In this document: piece after piece, positions 25,949 through 32,872 of the stretch | Numbering within the stretch: the stretch's first letter is position 1 | How the letters are laid out: every line of letters begins with the position of its first letter | NCBI RefSeq assembly: GCF_030506325.1 | Contig: NZ_CP120683.1 | Location: forward strand, 1,302,001 to 1,366,000 | From: Tunicatimonas pelagia | GTDB lineage: Bacteria > Bacteroidota > Bacteroidia > Cytophagales > Cyclobacteriaceae | Reading direction: 5' to 3' | DNA: 64,000 nucleotides | Program-made: the position numbers and the translations under genes | The notes under the pieces: generated by a model | Told to the model about the DNA's origin: nothing | What the model saw: the letters and a program-made list of their open reading frames with translations, nothing else | Databases searched by the model: none

Positions 25949-26536
25949 ATGAAAATAGCAGCGTACTTCTGTATGGGTGGGCTATTTATGTCCACGCTGG
26001 CTTGTAACTATACCGATCACGAGGCCTTGCTGCCCGTTCCTCAATCCGGTGCTATTAATCCAACCGTAACTTCACGTGAGGTTTATCCATTTATAATGCA
26101 ACTCTTGGTAAAATCTCAAAAAGCATACATCCCGACTTCTACCACCACAGTTCGTGAGAATGCACTGGATGCTTGGAAAGACTTTATCTATCACCTGCTA
26201 CAATCTCCAGAACAATGGAAAAATGCAGACTATTATCTCCAATGGTACGAGGATAATTTAGCGTACTCTTGCGCTTTTACTTCCGTACAGCAAGAGGGTA
26301 GCACGTTTAGTATACATTGGGACTACAATCAGCTAACCTGTTACCGTCCCAAAGCACCTCAGTCTGGCTCTTGTACCCTTACCATGTACCAACAATCAGG
26401 CACTTTCTACGCTCAGTTTGAGTATAACCAGATAGCCTTTGGTACCAAAGTCATTAGTGGTTTTCACACCTTACAAGGTAGAGTAGAAGTTGATGGCTCA
26501 CCACACGTAATCAGCGAGACGCTTAACCTACAATAG
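25949..26536 (+). CDS. Hypothetical lipoprotein
   Basis: 195 aa with a lipobox (STLAC, Cys19). The mature protein is rich in Tyr, Trp and Gln with no known motif. Several Cys (YSCAF, LTCYR, SGSCTL) could form disulfides. A possible structured leader with a 7-bp stem (AAGGCTG 25890-25896, CAGCCTT 25912-25918) lies just upstream. No family recognised; it is a genuine gene by codon pattern and signal peptide. Confidence 0.7.
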   Translation: MKIAAYFCMGGLFMSTLACNYTDHEALLPVPQSGAINPTVTSREVYPFIMQLLVKSQKAYIPTSTTTVRENALDAWKDFIYHLLQSPEQWKNADYYLQWYEDNLAYSCAFTSVQQEGSTFSIHWDYNQLTCYRPKAPQSGSCTLTMYQQSGTFYAQFEYNQIAFGTKVISGFHTLQGRVEVDGSPHVISETLNLQ

Positions 26537-26678
26537 TCAAGTACGTCACTCACCTCCCTCCGCCATCGGCAAACTCATCCGTTTTTAATCATAATCGTAC
26601 ACGGGTTAGACTTAGCAAGGTCTTTCACTGAATTTTGGGGAAGAAACTGCTAAAATTGCAGAAAACCACAAAGTACGA

Positions 26679-27074
26679 ATGACACGTTCTATTATTCCTA
26701 TAATTAGCTTCTTCCTAATCAGTTCATTATCCTACGCTCAGGAAGTAGCCATTGATCTTAGCATTGACCGTTTATCACCTCGAGCAATCAGCTACTCCCC
26801 TGAGATGGACTGGCGTAGCACTTTTCATCCACTGTTGGAGGTAGAATTTGAAACTTCATCAGAAGTTTCCGACTACCAGCAAGAAGAAGGCACAGTGGAT
26901 GACCAGAAACATCGCTTCTGGAAGATTGAAGAGATCATTCTAAATGCTCCTGACTGCCGCCCCCACTTCTTAATCAAAGAGAGGTTGCCTCACCGCTGCT
27001 CTGGCATCCAGATATCAGAACAAGATATAGAAAACCTGGAGAAGATTATTTCTGATTTGCAAACGGTTTATTAA
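26679..27074 (+). CDS. Hypothetical small secreted protein
   Basis: 131 aa. Signal peptide to YAQ (MTRSIIPIISFFLISSLSYAQ). The mature chain is acidic, with two Cys (APDCRP, HRCSG) suited to a disulfide. No family recognised. It lies 40 nt before the lipoprotein gene that carries the insertion sequence, possibly in one operon. Confidence 0.65.
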   Translation: MTRSIIPIISFFLISSLSYAQEVAIDLSIDRLSPRAISYSPEMDWRSTFHPLLEVEFETSSEVSDYQQEEGTVDDQKHRFWKIEEIILNAPDCRPHFLIKERLPHRCSGIQISEQDIENLEKIISDLQTVY

Positions 27075-27358
27075 TTGTAATACTGGCATGAACTGCGTTG
27101 GTCAGTAGCAATAATGGGGGTCATGAGATACATCTATGTCATATGTATTTTTCTTTTAAGCTCTTGTGGGGTAAAAGAAATCGAGTCAGTCAGTCAAAAT
27201 ACTCCCGGAGAGATTGAAAAACCTGTAGAAGATGACTCAATTGTTTCTCAGGCTCAAGCTCAGGAGGTCGAGTCAGTACCAGAAACTAATGAAACTGAGC
27301 CAATGATATTTGATTTAGGTAGTGAATCTTTATTTACGGATACTTGTGCTTTTTACTT

Positions 27359-28939
27359 GAGTGTATAACAAAAAGGGTGTAACTCAGGCAGCTTTTTGGT
27401 AAAGAGCTTGTTGTTCGTGTTTGACTACTGTTTGTAGGTAGTTGTCCCAATCGCCGTTCTTTCTGACGGCTCGTAGGTTGAGCATATTCTGCGCACCTTG
27501 TTTTCCCCAATGCATGCCGTTTCTCTCCATACGGCTCTTTACAAAATGTCCACAGGCACTTTCCACCGCTCCGGTGGTGATAGGAAATCCTAGCTGTAGA
27601 TAGGTTTTGTAATCTACCATATGCTGATGGTTGGTCAGGTAGGTGATGGCTCGTTGGACAGTGTCACGCTTGTATTGAGACAAGGTAGCCTGTTGCAAGA
27701 TAACTTGCCATTGCTGTCGTACCTCATCATGCTGGCTGTCTAGTAACAAGGCGGCTTGGCTTCTCACCCAAGCAAAACGATTGGGATGCTTCTCCCCCCA
27801 ATGAGCGTTAGCCACCTTCCAAACGTACTCTAGCAAGTGAATAAAATCCAGTACGTAGGCCTCTACCCGATGGGTAACTTTCTTTTCTTCTACCACTTGC
27901 CGAACTGCTTTTTCTAAGGCTCGGTCACCGTCTATCAAAACGATGATCGGCTTTTTTGCACTAGCATCGCGCCGAAGTAGGTTTTCCACCCCGTAGCGGA
28001 TGGCCCCTACCTTGTCTGAGAGAAAGGCTCGTAGATGCTTGTGCTCGTGCCAGGTATGCCCTCCATCGGGCTTCTGCGGCTCATGGGTAGGGCAAAACAA
28101 GCTCTCTAAGAGTTCTTGAGCCTGCCGGGGCCGCGGGGTAAACGAACTGCTCAGGCTTACTGTGGCTTCTTTTTTGACCCCCTTCTTCTGTCCTTTGCTC
28201 AGACGAACCGCCGTACTTTCCTCAGCTCGCTGAGTTTCGCTGCGACGAATGGGCACCCCCTTACCGTCAAAGCCTACGCTCAAATGAGTACCATCTTCTA
28301 TGTTTTCCCAGGCTTGTTGCTCATAAAAGTCTTTTACTTGCTCGCAAAGCCTGTAACTACACCGTTGGCTTTGCATACCCCTTAGGGGATGACCTAAGAT
28401 GCGCTCCAACTGCTCAGCACTTTGGGCAAAGTCCATCTCGGTGGCCCCATACCCTAACCAATCATCCAATACGTAAGAATAGTTGCTCTTGGGTAAGCCC
28501 AACGCTTCGTCCAGCCGGTAATAGCTCTTACCAGTGGTTGAGTAATACTTGGGGCGGGCAATGGATAACGGGCCAAAAATGCTTCGGTAAGGCCGACTAC
28601 GCAGCCCGGTGTTCTTCATCTTTTCCCCTGCACGATCAACGGGAACCCCCTGAACAGCGACTACCTGTTGTATACTCAAAATGTAGTATTCTAACAGTTG
28701 AAAACCTAACTGCAATAAACTGGTAAACAAAGACCGCTCTACCTGATGAATTCTCATTCCTTCTTTACTTCGGGCATCCATTTGGGCTATTATCTGATCT
28801 AAGTGTTGTCTTATCTGGTTGATTTTTGCTTCCTTTACTTCCATAGCGAGTTTTTTTGATGGTGGTTGAAGACCTCAAAATTAAGGGAATCTCTGCATTC
28901 CCACTCGCTTTTCCTCTGCACCCAATTCGTTATACACTC
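27359..28939 (-). mobile_element. ISKra4-like insertion sequence, 1581 bp, complete
   Basis: Ends are defined by inverted repeats GAGTGTATAAC (27359-27369) and its complement (28929-28939), extended imperfectly inward (GGGTGTAACTC versus GGGTGCAGAGG). A 9-bp direct repeat, TTTTTACTT, flanks it at 27350-27358 and 28940-28948, the target site duplication. One transposase gene fills it. Perfect duplicates and an intact transposase suggest recent insertion. Confidence 0.92.
27384..28844 (-). CDS. ISKra4-family transposase
   Basis: 486 aa, full length. Recognised by the C-terminal block GAVESACGHFVKSRMERNGMHWG followed by MLNLRAVRKNGDWDNY, and by a DDE-type core: SVGFDGKGVPI, then VLIDGDRALEKAV, VLDFIHLLEYVWKVANA. 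Stop codon is 25 nt from the left end of the element and the ATG about 95 nt from the right end. No frameshift seen, so probably active. Confidence 0.9.
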   Translation of the reverse strand: MEVKEAKINQIRQHLDQIIAQMDARSKEGMRIHQVERSLFTSLLQLGFQLLEYYILSIQQVVAVQGVPVDRAGEKMKNTGLRSRPYRSIFGPLSIARPKYYSTTGKSYYRLDEALGLPKSNYSYVLDDWLGYGATEMDFAQSAEQLERILGHPLRGMQSQRCSYRLCEQVKDFYEQQAWENIEDGTHLSVGFDGKGVPIRRSETQRAEESTAVRLSKGQKKGVKKEATVSLSSSFTPRPRQAQELLESLFCPTHEPQKPDGGHTWHEHKHLRAFLSDKVGAIRYGVENLLRRDASAKKPIIVLIDGDRALEKAVRQVVEEKKVTHRVEAYVLDFIHLLEYVWKVANAHWGEKHPNRFAWVRSQAALLLDSQHDEVRQQWQVILQQATLSQYKRDTVQRAITYLTNHQHMVDYKTYLQLGFPITTGAVESACGHFVKSRMERNGMHWGKQGAQNMLNLRAVRKNGDWDNYLQTVVKHEQQALYQKAA

Positions 28940-29480
28940 TTTTTACTTTGCCTGTGATTGCTGTTCTGGAAATCTGATCTTAAGATCTGACCTATCCTTT
29001 TATCAGGTAGATTATTGTATGTCCGATATAGGTCTCACCCATGGCAACTATGAAATCTTTAACGATACGTTAACATTAAACTTCGATGGAATCTGTATCA
29101 GGAAAGAATACAATTGGGCAAACGAGGTAGATACTTCAGCGGTCGATTACTTTATTACTGATACATTACTGAGTTCATTTACTCACCGCTACGTGACAAC
29201 CGGTTGTGGGGAAAAAATGAAACTGGTAAAAGTTAGTGGTGATGAGGTAGGAGTTGAATCGAGCAAAGATTATCAAAGTTTTGAAAACTTTCTGAAAAGC
29301 GAAGGCATTATCGCTAGATTAACGGATATGATGAAAAGGCTACAACCAATATCGCAAAGTAGTCAATCTAGCGATTGATGCAATAGTCTCCAACTTTCTC
29401 CGGTAGGATTTACAAGTGAGAAAAACCTACGGGCACAAGAAGGCGCATAGGCTTTGATAATACTTTGAAGTAGTTATTAC

Positions 29481-30215
29481 CTACTCTTGAGTCGTAAGCG
29501 GTTGCTCAGTAGCTGATCCCGCCAAGTCAATCAGATAAGATTCTTCATTAATTTGCAACACTATCCCACCGTCCTGATTGACTAGTTGAAGGGGATCGGC
29601 AAAGATTTCTTGCGGATAGTACACTCGTAAAGTATCATCAATCAGTTGATAGGTAGCTTCCGTACGACTTTCATCAATCACTAGCAGTGCGTGAGCTACT
29701 TGCGAAATGCCTTCACTAGCGATAGCGTAGGATGATGTGTAGGTATCAGTTCCAGCGTAACTGGGGGCTTCTACCTGCCCTCCGGTAACGGGTGCATCTG
29801 TTTTTGTAGTATCTTCTACCGCTACTTGACCATTACCGTTGGAGGAATCCGATAGGTTAAGAAAAACAACGGCAGCAGCTAGCACCAATGCCAGCGAAGC
29901 CGCAATAGCCCAACGAACCGTGTTCGGACTGACAAATAGTGGGCGCACCGTAGCTTCATCACTCTCTTGAGATTCCTCTTCCTCTTCCTCTTCAATAGTG
30001 CCACGCTGGGCGGCTAGGTTGGCTTTTAGCTGTTCTTTTAGTTGGGCTGCTCCGTGGGCTTCCACTCGCTCGTGGATCAGTTCCCGTAGGCGAACCGCCT
30101 GCCGAAACTCATCATCAGAAGCTACCTTCTCCTGGAATTGTGTCTCTTCTGTTTCGGTGAGATCCTGCTCAAAGTGTCGATCCAGGAGCTCCCGGTCTTC
30201 GTTGGTCAAGTTCAT
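29481..30215 (-). CDS. Putative anti-sigma factor, membrane-anchored
   Basis: 244 aa. The cytoplasmic N-terminus is charged (LTNEDRELLDRHFEQDLTETEETQFQEKVASDDEFRQAVRLRELIHERV). One membrane helix at about residues 95-120 (VRWAIAASLALVLAAAVVFL) is followed by an outer domain. It overlaps the sigma gene by 47 nt, a strong sign of coupled translation and partnership. No zinc-binding HxxxCxxC motif is present, so it is not a classic ZAS anti-sigma factor. Similar layout to the protein at 12103. Pairing supports an anti-sigma role; this is inference. Confidence 0.7.
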   Translation of the reverse strand: MNLTNEDRELLDRHFEQDLTETEETQFQEKVASDDEFRQAVRLRELIHERVEAHGAAQLKEQLKANLAAQRGTIEEEEEEESQESDEATVRPLFVSPNTVRWAIAASLALVLAAAVVFLNLSDSSNGNGQVAVEDTTKTDAPVTGGQVEAPSYAGTDTYTSSYAIASEGISQVAHALLVIDESRTEATYQLIDDTLRVYYPQEIFADPLQLVNQDGGIVLQINEESYLIDLAGSATEQPLTTQE

Positions 30216-30762
30216 ACAAGTATTCTTTTAAGGTTTCTTTTTGCGCCGGTAGCAGCGACTTTTCAATCGTCTGAATACACTGGCGTTTTTTAACTTTTAC
30301 CGTCTCTTTATTCTTATATCCCAGTTTTTGGGCAATGGTTAACATGTCGAGGCGATTAAAATAAAAAAAAGTTAAAATGGCCGCGCAGGGGTCACCCAGA
30401 TTACCGAGAATTTCGTCAAGTGCCCCACTGAGTTCTTCCAGCGGATTGCTCGAGTCTTGGGTATCAGTATCGGATACTACCGACATCATGGGGGCGGGAC
30501 GGGTAAGCTTCTTCATCCAGAGATTTCGAGATGTTCGGTAGAGAAACCCGCCAATTTTTCCTTCGCCATCGTAACGATAAGCTTCGCTGAGTACTTTCTG
30601 ATAAAATATTACCTGAGCTTCAGCAAACACGTCTTCGGCATCTTCAATAGCTCCACTATTTGACAGCACGTACTTTCGTACACTAACGAAATGGCGATTA
30701 AGCTGGCTGAGCACTTCGTAATTTCCGGCTTTGATCTGGTCAATTATTTCCTGGTCTTTCAT
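30169..30762 (-). CDS. ECF-type RNA polymerase sigma factor
   Basis: 197 aa. Region 2 is visible as AEDVFAEAQVIFYQKVLSEAYRYDGEGKIGGFLYRTSRNLWMKKL, and region 4 as PCAAILTFFYFNRLDMLTIAQKLGYKNKETVKVKKRQCIQTIEKSL. Two-region architecture places it in the ECF group. It is the first gene of a two-gene unit with the putative anti-sigma factor. Possible target promoters are the ATTAACC-N17-ATA sites around it, but its own start is preceded by a TACTTTTG box of the housekeeping type instead. Confidence 0.85.
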   Translation of the reverse strand: MKDQEIIDQIKAGNYEVLSQLNRHFVSVRKYVLSNSGAIEDAEDVFAEAQVIFYQKVLSEAYRYDGEGKIGGFLYRTSRNLWMKKLTRPAPMMSVVSDTDTQDSSNPLEELSGALDEILGNLGDPCAAILTFFYFNRLDMLTIAQKLGYKNKETVKVKKRQCIQTIEKSLLPAQKETLKEYLYELDQRRPGAPGSTL

Positions 30763-30796
30763 GATACCACAGAGATTGCAAGTTGCATATTCTCTG

Positions 30797-30804
30797 CAAA
30801 AGTA
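30797..30804 (-). promoter_or_regulatory. Housekeeping -7 box before the sigma gene
   Basis: Minus-strand TACTTTTG matches the Bacteroidota -7 consensus TAnnTTTG exactly, 34 nt before ATG 30762. No well-spaced TTTG at -33 is seen, so only the -7 half is supported. Confidence 0.4.
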
Positions 30805-30824
30805 ACATCATTCCCGACAATTAG

Positions 30825-30990
30825 AAAAATGAGAATACAGGATCGGAATTGAGAGAACGGAGTCCGAAGACGGGAGCGGTTCCCCGCCGGGACCGAAGAA
30901 TGAAGGGTAGAAATGGTGTTAATTTTGATTTGTCGAGCGTCGTTCCAGGTAGACTGTGGACTATCGACCGTTGACCGTTCCACGGCGCCT
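30825..30990. repeat. Intergenic degenerate repeat words
   Basis: GGAATTGAGAGAACGGAGTCCGAAGACGG-like words followed by GGTTCCCCGCCGGGACC, a small hairpin, and then GACTGTGGACTATCGACC, which belongs to the same repeat family as the susD 21-nt repeats. No gene seen. Confidence 0.5.
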
Positions 30991-30996
30991 GTTAAC

Positions 30997-31033
30997 AAAA
31001 AAAGAAAGCTACCGCCAAAGAGCAGTAGCTTTC
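30997..31033 (-). terminator. Intrinsic terminator of the Pro/Gly-linker lipoprotein
   Basis: Minus-strand stem GAAAGCTAC / GTAGCTTTC (9 bp, 12-nt loop) followed by a run of seven T, 24 nt after the stop codon at 31057. Confidence 0.85.
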
Positions 31034-31056
31034 GTTGATCTGAGCAATCTCACCGA

Positions 31057-31881
31057 CTAAAAAGATAGGTTAGAGAAGTCTAGATTGAACGAGGGTAAGC
31101 TAGGTTTAGACTCGTAGCGGGCAGCCGAGCTATTAGAAACTGTCGCTGGAATGAAAAACTGACCTTGCAGATTAAACGGGTTGGAAATTATGCTGAGTTC
31201 TCCGTTTACTAGCTCTACTTCTACCGCTTGCCCATCAAATGTTACTTGGTACACACTATTCTCGCTAGTAGTTCCAATCTGGGTTTGAGCTTCGGCCACT
31301 AGGAAGATCCGACCTCGGTCAATAACCATGATGTAGGGAAAAGTCTGAGCATCGCTAGAACCTAGGGTGTACGGGTACTGACCGGGGCTTATGGTTCCTG
31401 GATTAGTAGCGTTGAAGGCAATGGCAGTGATAACTCCTTCAATGTTATCGTCCCCATCGTTATCCTGGCTAGCTGCTTCGTCAGCGTAATAGTATTCCGT
31501 CAAATAAGCGCCCGTTTCATTGGGCTGCGCTTCAGTTTCGGCACCTAAGTAGAAGGGAAATTCATAACTCCCGTTATCAAAGGTGATCACACCCACGGCC
31601 TGATTGGTTTGACCACCGCCGGGAGTAGTAGGATTGCCGCCACCAGGAGTTGTCGGGTTGCTGCCGCCGCCGGGGGTTGTGGGAAGGCTACCAGGAGTAG
31701 ACCCACCACCACCTAAATCGGGTAATCCCGGATTCGGATTTTGATTATCCGGCGTAGTGGGTACTGGATCTTCAGATTGAGTACAGGCACTGAAGATAAC
31801 GAGTAGTGCAAAAGCAAATAATTTAGCGAAGCGGAATGCCGCCCAGCGGAATGCCGCCCAGTTGAATAATGAAGTGTTCAT
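31057..31881 (-). CDS. Hypothetical lipoprotein with Pro-Gly linker
   Basis: I prefer ATG 31881 (274 aa); the frame opens at 31908. Lipobox IFSAC (Cys33). The signal peptide contains a perfect 15-nt tandem duplication giving WAAFRWAAFR. The mature part starts acidic, then a linker repeats TPGGG (about residues 60-92). The globular domain (100-274) has no recognised motif. Upstream is an ATTAACC promoter element; it is divergent from a barrel gene with the same element. Ends at a strong terminator. Confidence 0.75.
   Translation of the reverse strand: MNTSLFNWAAFRWAAFRFAKLFAFALLVIFSACTQSEDPVPTTPDNQNPNPGLPDLGGGGSTPGSLPTTPGGGSNPTTPGGGNPTTPGGGQTNQAVGVITFDNGSYEFPFYLGAETEAQPNETGAYLTEYYYADEAASQDNDGDDNIEGVITAIAFNATNPGTISPGQYPYTLGSSDAQTFPYIMVIDRGRIFLVAEAQTQIGTTSENSVYQVTFDGQAVEVELVNGELSIISNPFNLQGQFFIPATVSNSSAARYESKPSLPSFNLDFSNLSF
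31831..31860. repeat. 15-nt tandem duplication in a signal-peptide region
   Basis: GCGGAATGCCGCCCA occurs twice in a row, encoding WAAFR twice in the signal peptide of the lipoprotein gene. Confidence 0.9.
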
Positions 31882-31928
31882 AATTTTTTCTTGTTTCTGA
31901 TGATACATGGTTGATTAAACTTTCGCTT

Positions 31929-31958
31929 ACATATACCATCAGGATAAAGAAGGTTAAT
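31929..31958 (-). promoter_or_regulatory. ATTAACC-N17-ATA promoter element of the Pro/Gly lipoprotein
   Basis: Minus strand: ATTAACC, 17 nt ending TGGT, ATATGT, ending 47 nt before ATG 31881. An A7 tract is about 10 nt upstream. If transcription starts just after this box, ATG 31908 would lie within about 20 nt, so 31881 is the better start. Confidence 0.65.
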
Positions 31959-31974
31959 GGCGAGAGAGAATTTT

Positions 31975-32110
31975 TTTGGAGAAGGGAGAAGGGAACTTCA
32001 AGACGGAAAGCAAAAGGTCAAAATGCACGCAAAAATATTTTTGGACTGACTTCTTACTTCGGTCTTCTAACTCCTTTTCGTCTGTAGGAAGTTTTTTTAA
32101 GAAAATTTTG
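31975..32110. repeat. Intergenic degenerate repeat words
   Basis: Words such as GGAGAAGGGAGAAGGGAAC and CTTACTTCGGTCTTC resemble spacers at 30830 and 41300. They lie between the two divergent promoter elements. No gene. Confidence 0.4.
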
Positions 32111-32118
32111 CGAACTGT

Positions 32119-32148
32119 ATTAACCTTCGGGCGGGTGGCTGGATAGTA
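32119..32148 (+). promoter_or_regulatory. ATTAACC-N17-ATA promoter element of the barrel gene at 32194
   Basis: ATTAACC at 32119-32125, 17-nt spacer ending CTGG, ATAGTA at 32143-32148, 45 nt before ATG 32194. It mirrors the element at 31929 in the same divergent region. Confidence 0.65.
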
Positions 32149-32193
32149 GGGTGAATTTTACATTAAAAACACCTTGACTAAACGTAAAAAATC

Positions 32194-32793
32194 ATGAAAA
32201 ATTTAGTAGCTATCATCATTCTTTTCTTAAGCGTTTCACTGGCTCACGCGCAATCAGAAAACGATAAAAACAAAGTGTACGTAAATCCCAAAGTTGGAGT
32301 ACACTTCGCGTCGCTCTCTACTGAAACTGCTGAACAAGGTAGCCGAGTAGGGATGAACGTTGGCATAGACATGTTGATTAAGTCCAGTAAAAAGAGTTGG
32401 TTTTTCTGGCAACCTGGCCTGCATTACTACCGCACGGGTGCTCAACTAGTACACCAAGGAACTACCCAACAAGAAATGGATAACCAAGTGCATTTTAACA
32501 CATTAAAAGCACCCATCAGCGGGGGCATGTACCTGACAGGTTCGGACGGGCTACTACGTATCTGGGTGAATGCGGGAATTACCCCTACCCTACTGCTAGG
32601 TGTTCAGGAAAATGAATACGGTCTTAGCCGAGAAGCATTCCGGGGAGCCACTTTGGGAATTAACGGCGGCATCGGTATTGAAGTACTGATCGTTACCTTG
32701 GAGTTGAATTACGAGCACGGAATCACGCCAATGCTCAGTGGCAATGAAGGTACTAACCGTATGTTCTCAATCTCCGCCGGACTCCGCTTTTAA
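32194..32793 (+). CDS. Outer-membrane beta-barrel protein
   Basis: 199 aa, signal peptide to AHAQ (residue 20). Strand pattern typical of PorT-like barrels: VYVNPKVGVHFASL, SWFFWQPGLHYYRTGAQL, LKAPISGGMYL, LRIWVNAGITPTLLLG, GATLGINGGIGIEVLIVTLELNYEHG, and a final FSISAGLRF ending in Phe. Divergent from the Pro/Gly lipoprotein, with a matching promoter element on each side, so the two may be co-regulated. Function unknown. Confidence 0.82.
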   Translation: MKNLVAIIILFLSVSLAHAQSENDKNKVYVNPKVGVHFASLSTETAEQGSRVGMNVGIDMLIKSSKKSWFFWQPGLHYYRTGAQLVHQGTTQQEMDNQVHFNTLKAPISGGMYLTGSDGLLRIWVNAGITPTLLLGVQENEYGLSREAFRGATLGINGGIGIEVLIVTLELNYEHGITPMLSGNEGTNRMFSISAGLRF

Positions 32794-32872
32794 TTAATGA
32801 CGAATGAATAATGATTGATGATTAATAACAGATATCGTTCATTAGTCATCAATCATTACTAATTACTTCTTG
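32794..32872. repeat. Inverted repeat between convergent genes
   Basis: TAATGATTGATGA (32809-32821) and TCATCAATCATTA (32846-32858) form a perfect 13-bp stem with a 24-nt loop. It lies between the barrel gene and the convergent repeat protein and could act as a bidirectional terminator or mRNA-stabilising hairpin. Same family as 21404. Confidence 0.75.

Larger units (their letters stand above)
27114..29378 (+). pseudogene. Lipoprotein gene interrupted by an insertion sequence
   Basis: The 5' part (from ATG 27114 or 27123) encodes a lipoprotein start (LLSSCG, Cys18) and continues to 27358; the frame then hits a stop inside the insertion sequence. The 3' part lies at 28949-29378. Removing 27359-28948 (element plus one 9-bp duplicate) joins them in one frame of 675 nt, 224 aa, crossing the junction as CAFY-FACDCCSG. 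The 3' half has no start of its own: a frame from 28866 exists only because the element sequence reads through. The intact protein would be Cys-rich and acidic, of unknown function. Confidence 0.88.

Noticed and set aside
28866-28948. A separate gene start for the 3' half of the disrupted lipoprotein
   Set aside because: This portion lies inside the insertion sequence and its right target duplicate; the frame is restored only by excision, so it is not an independent gene start.
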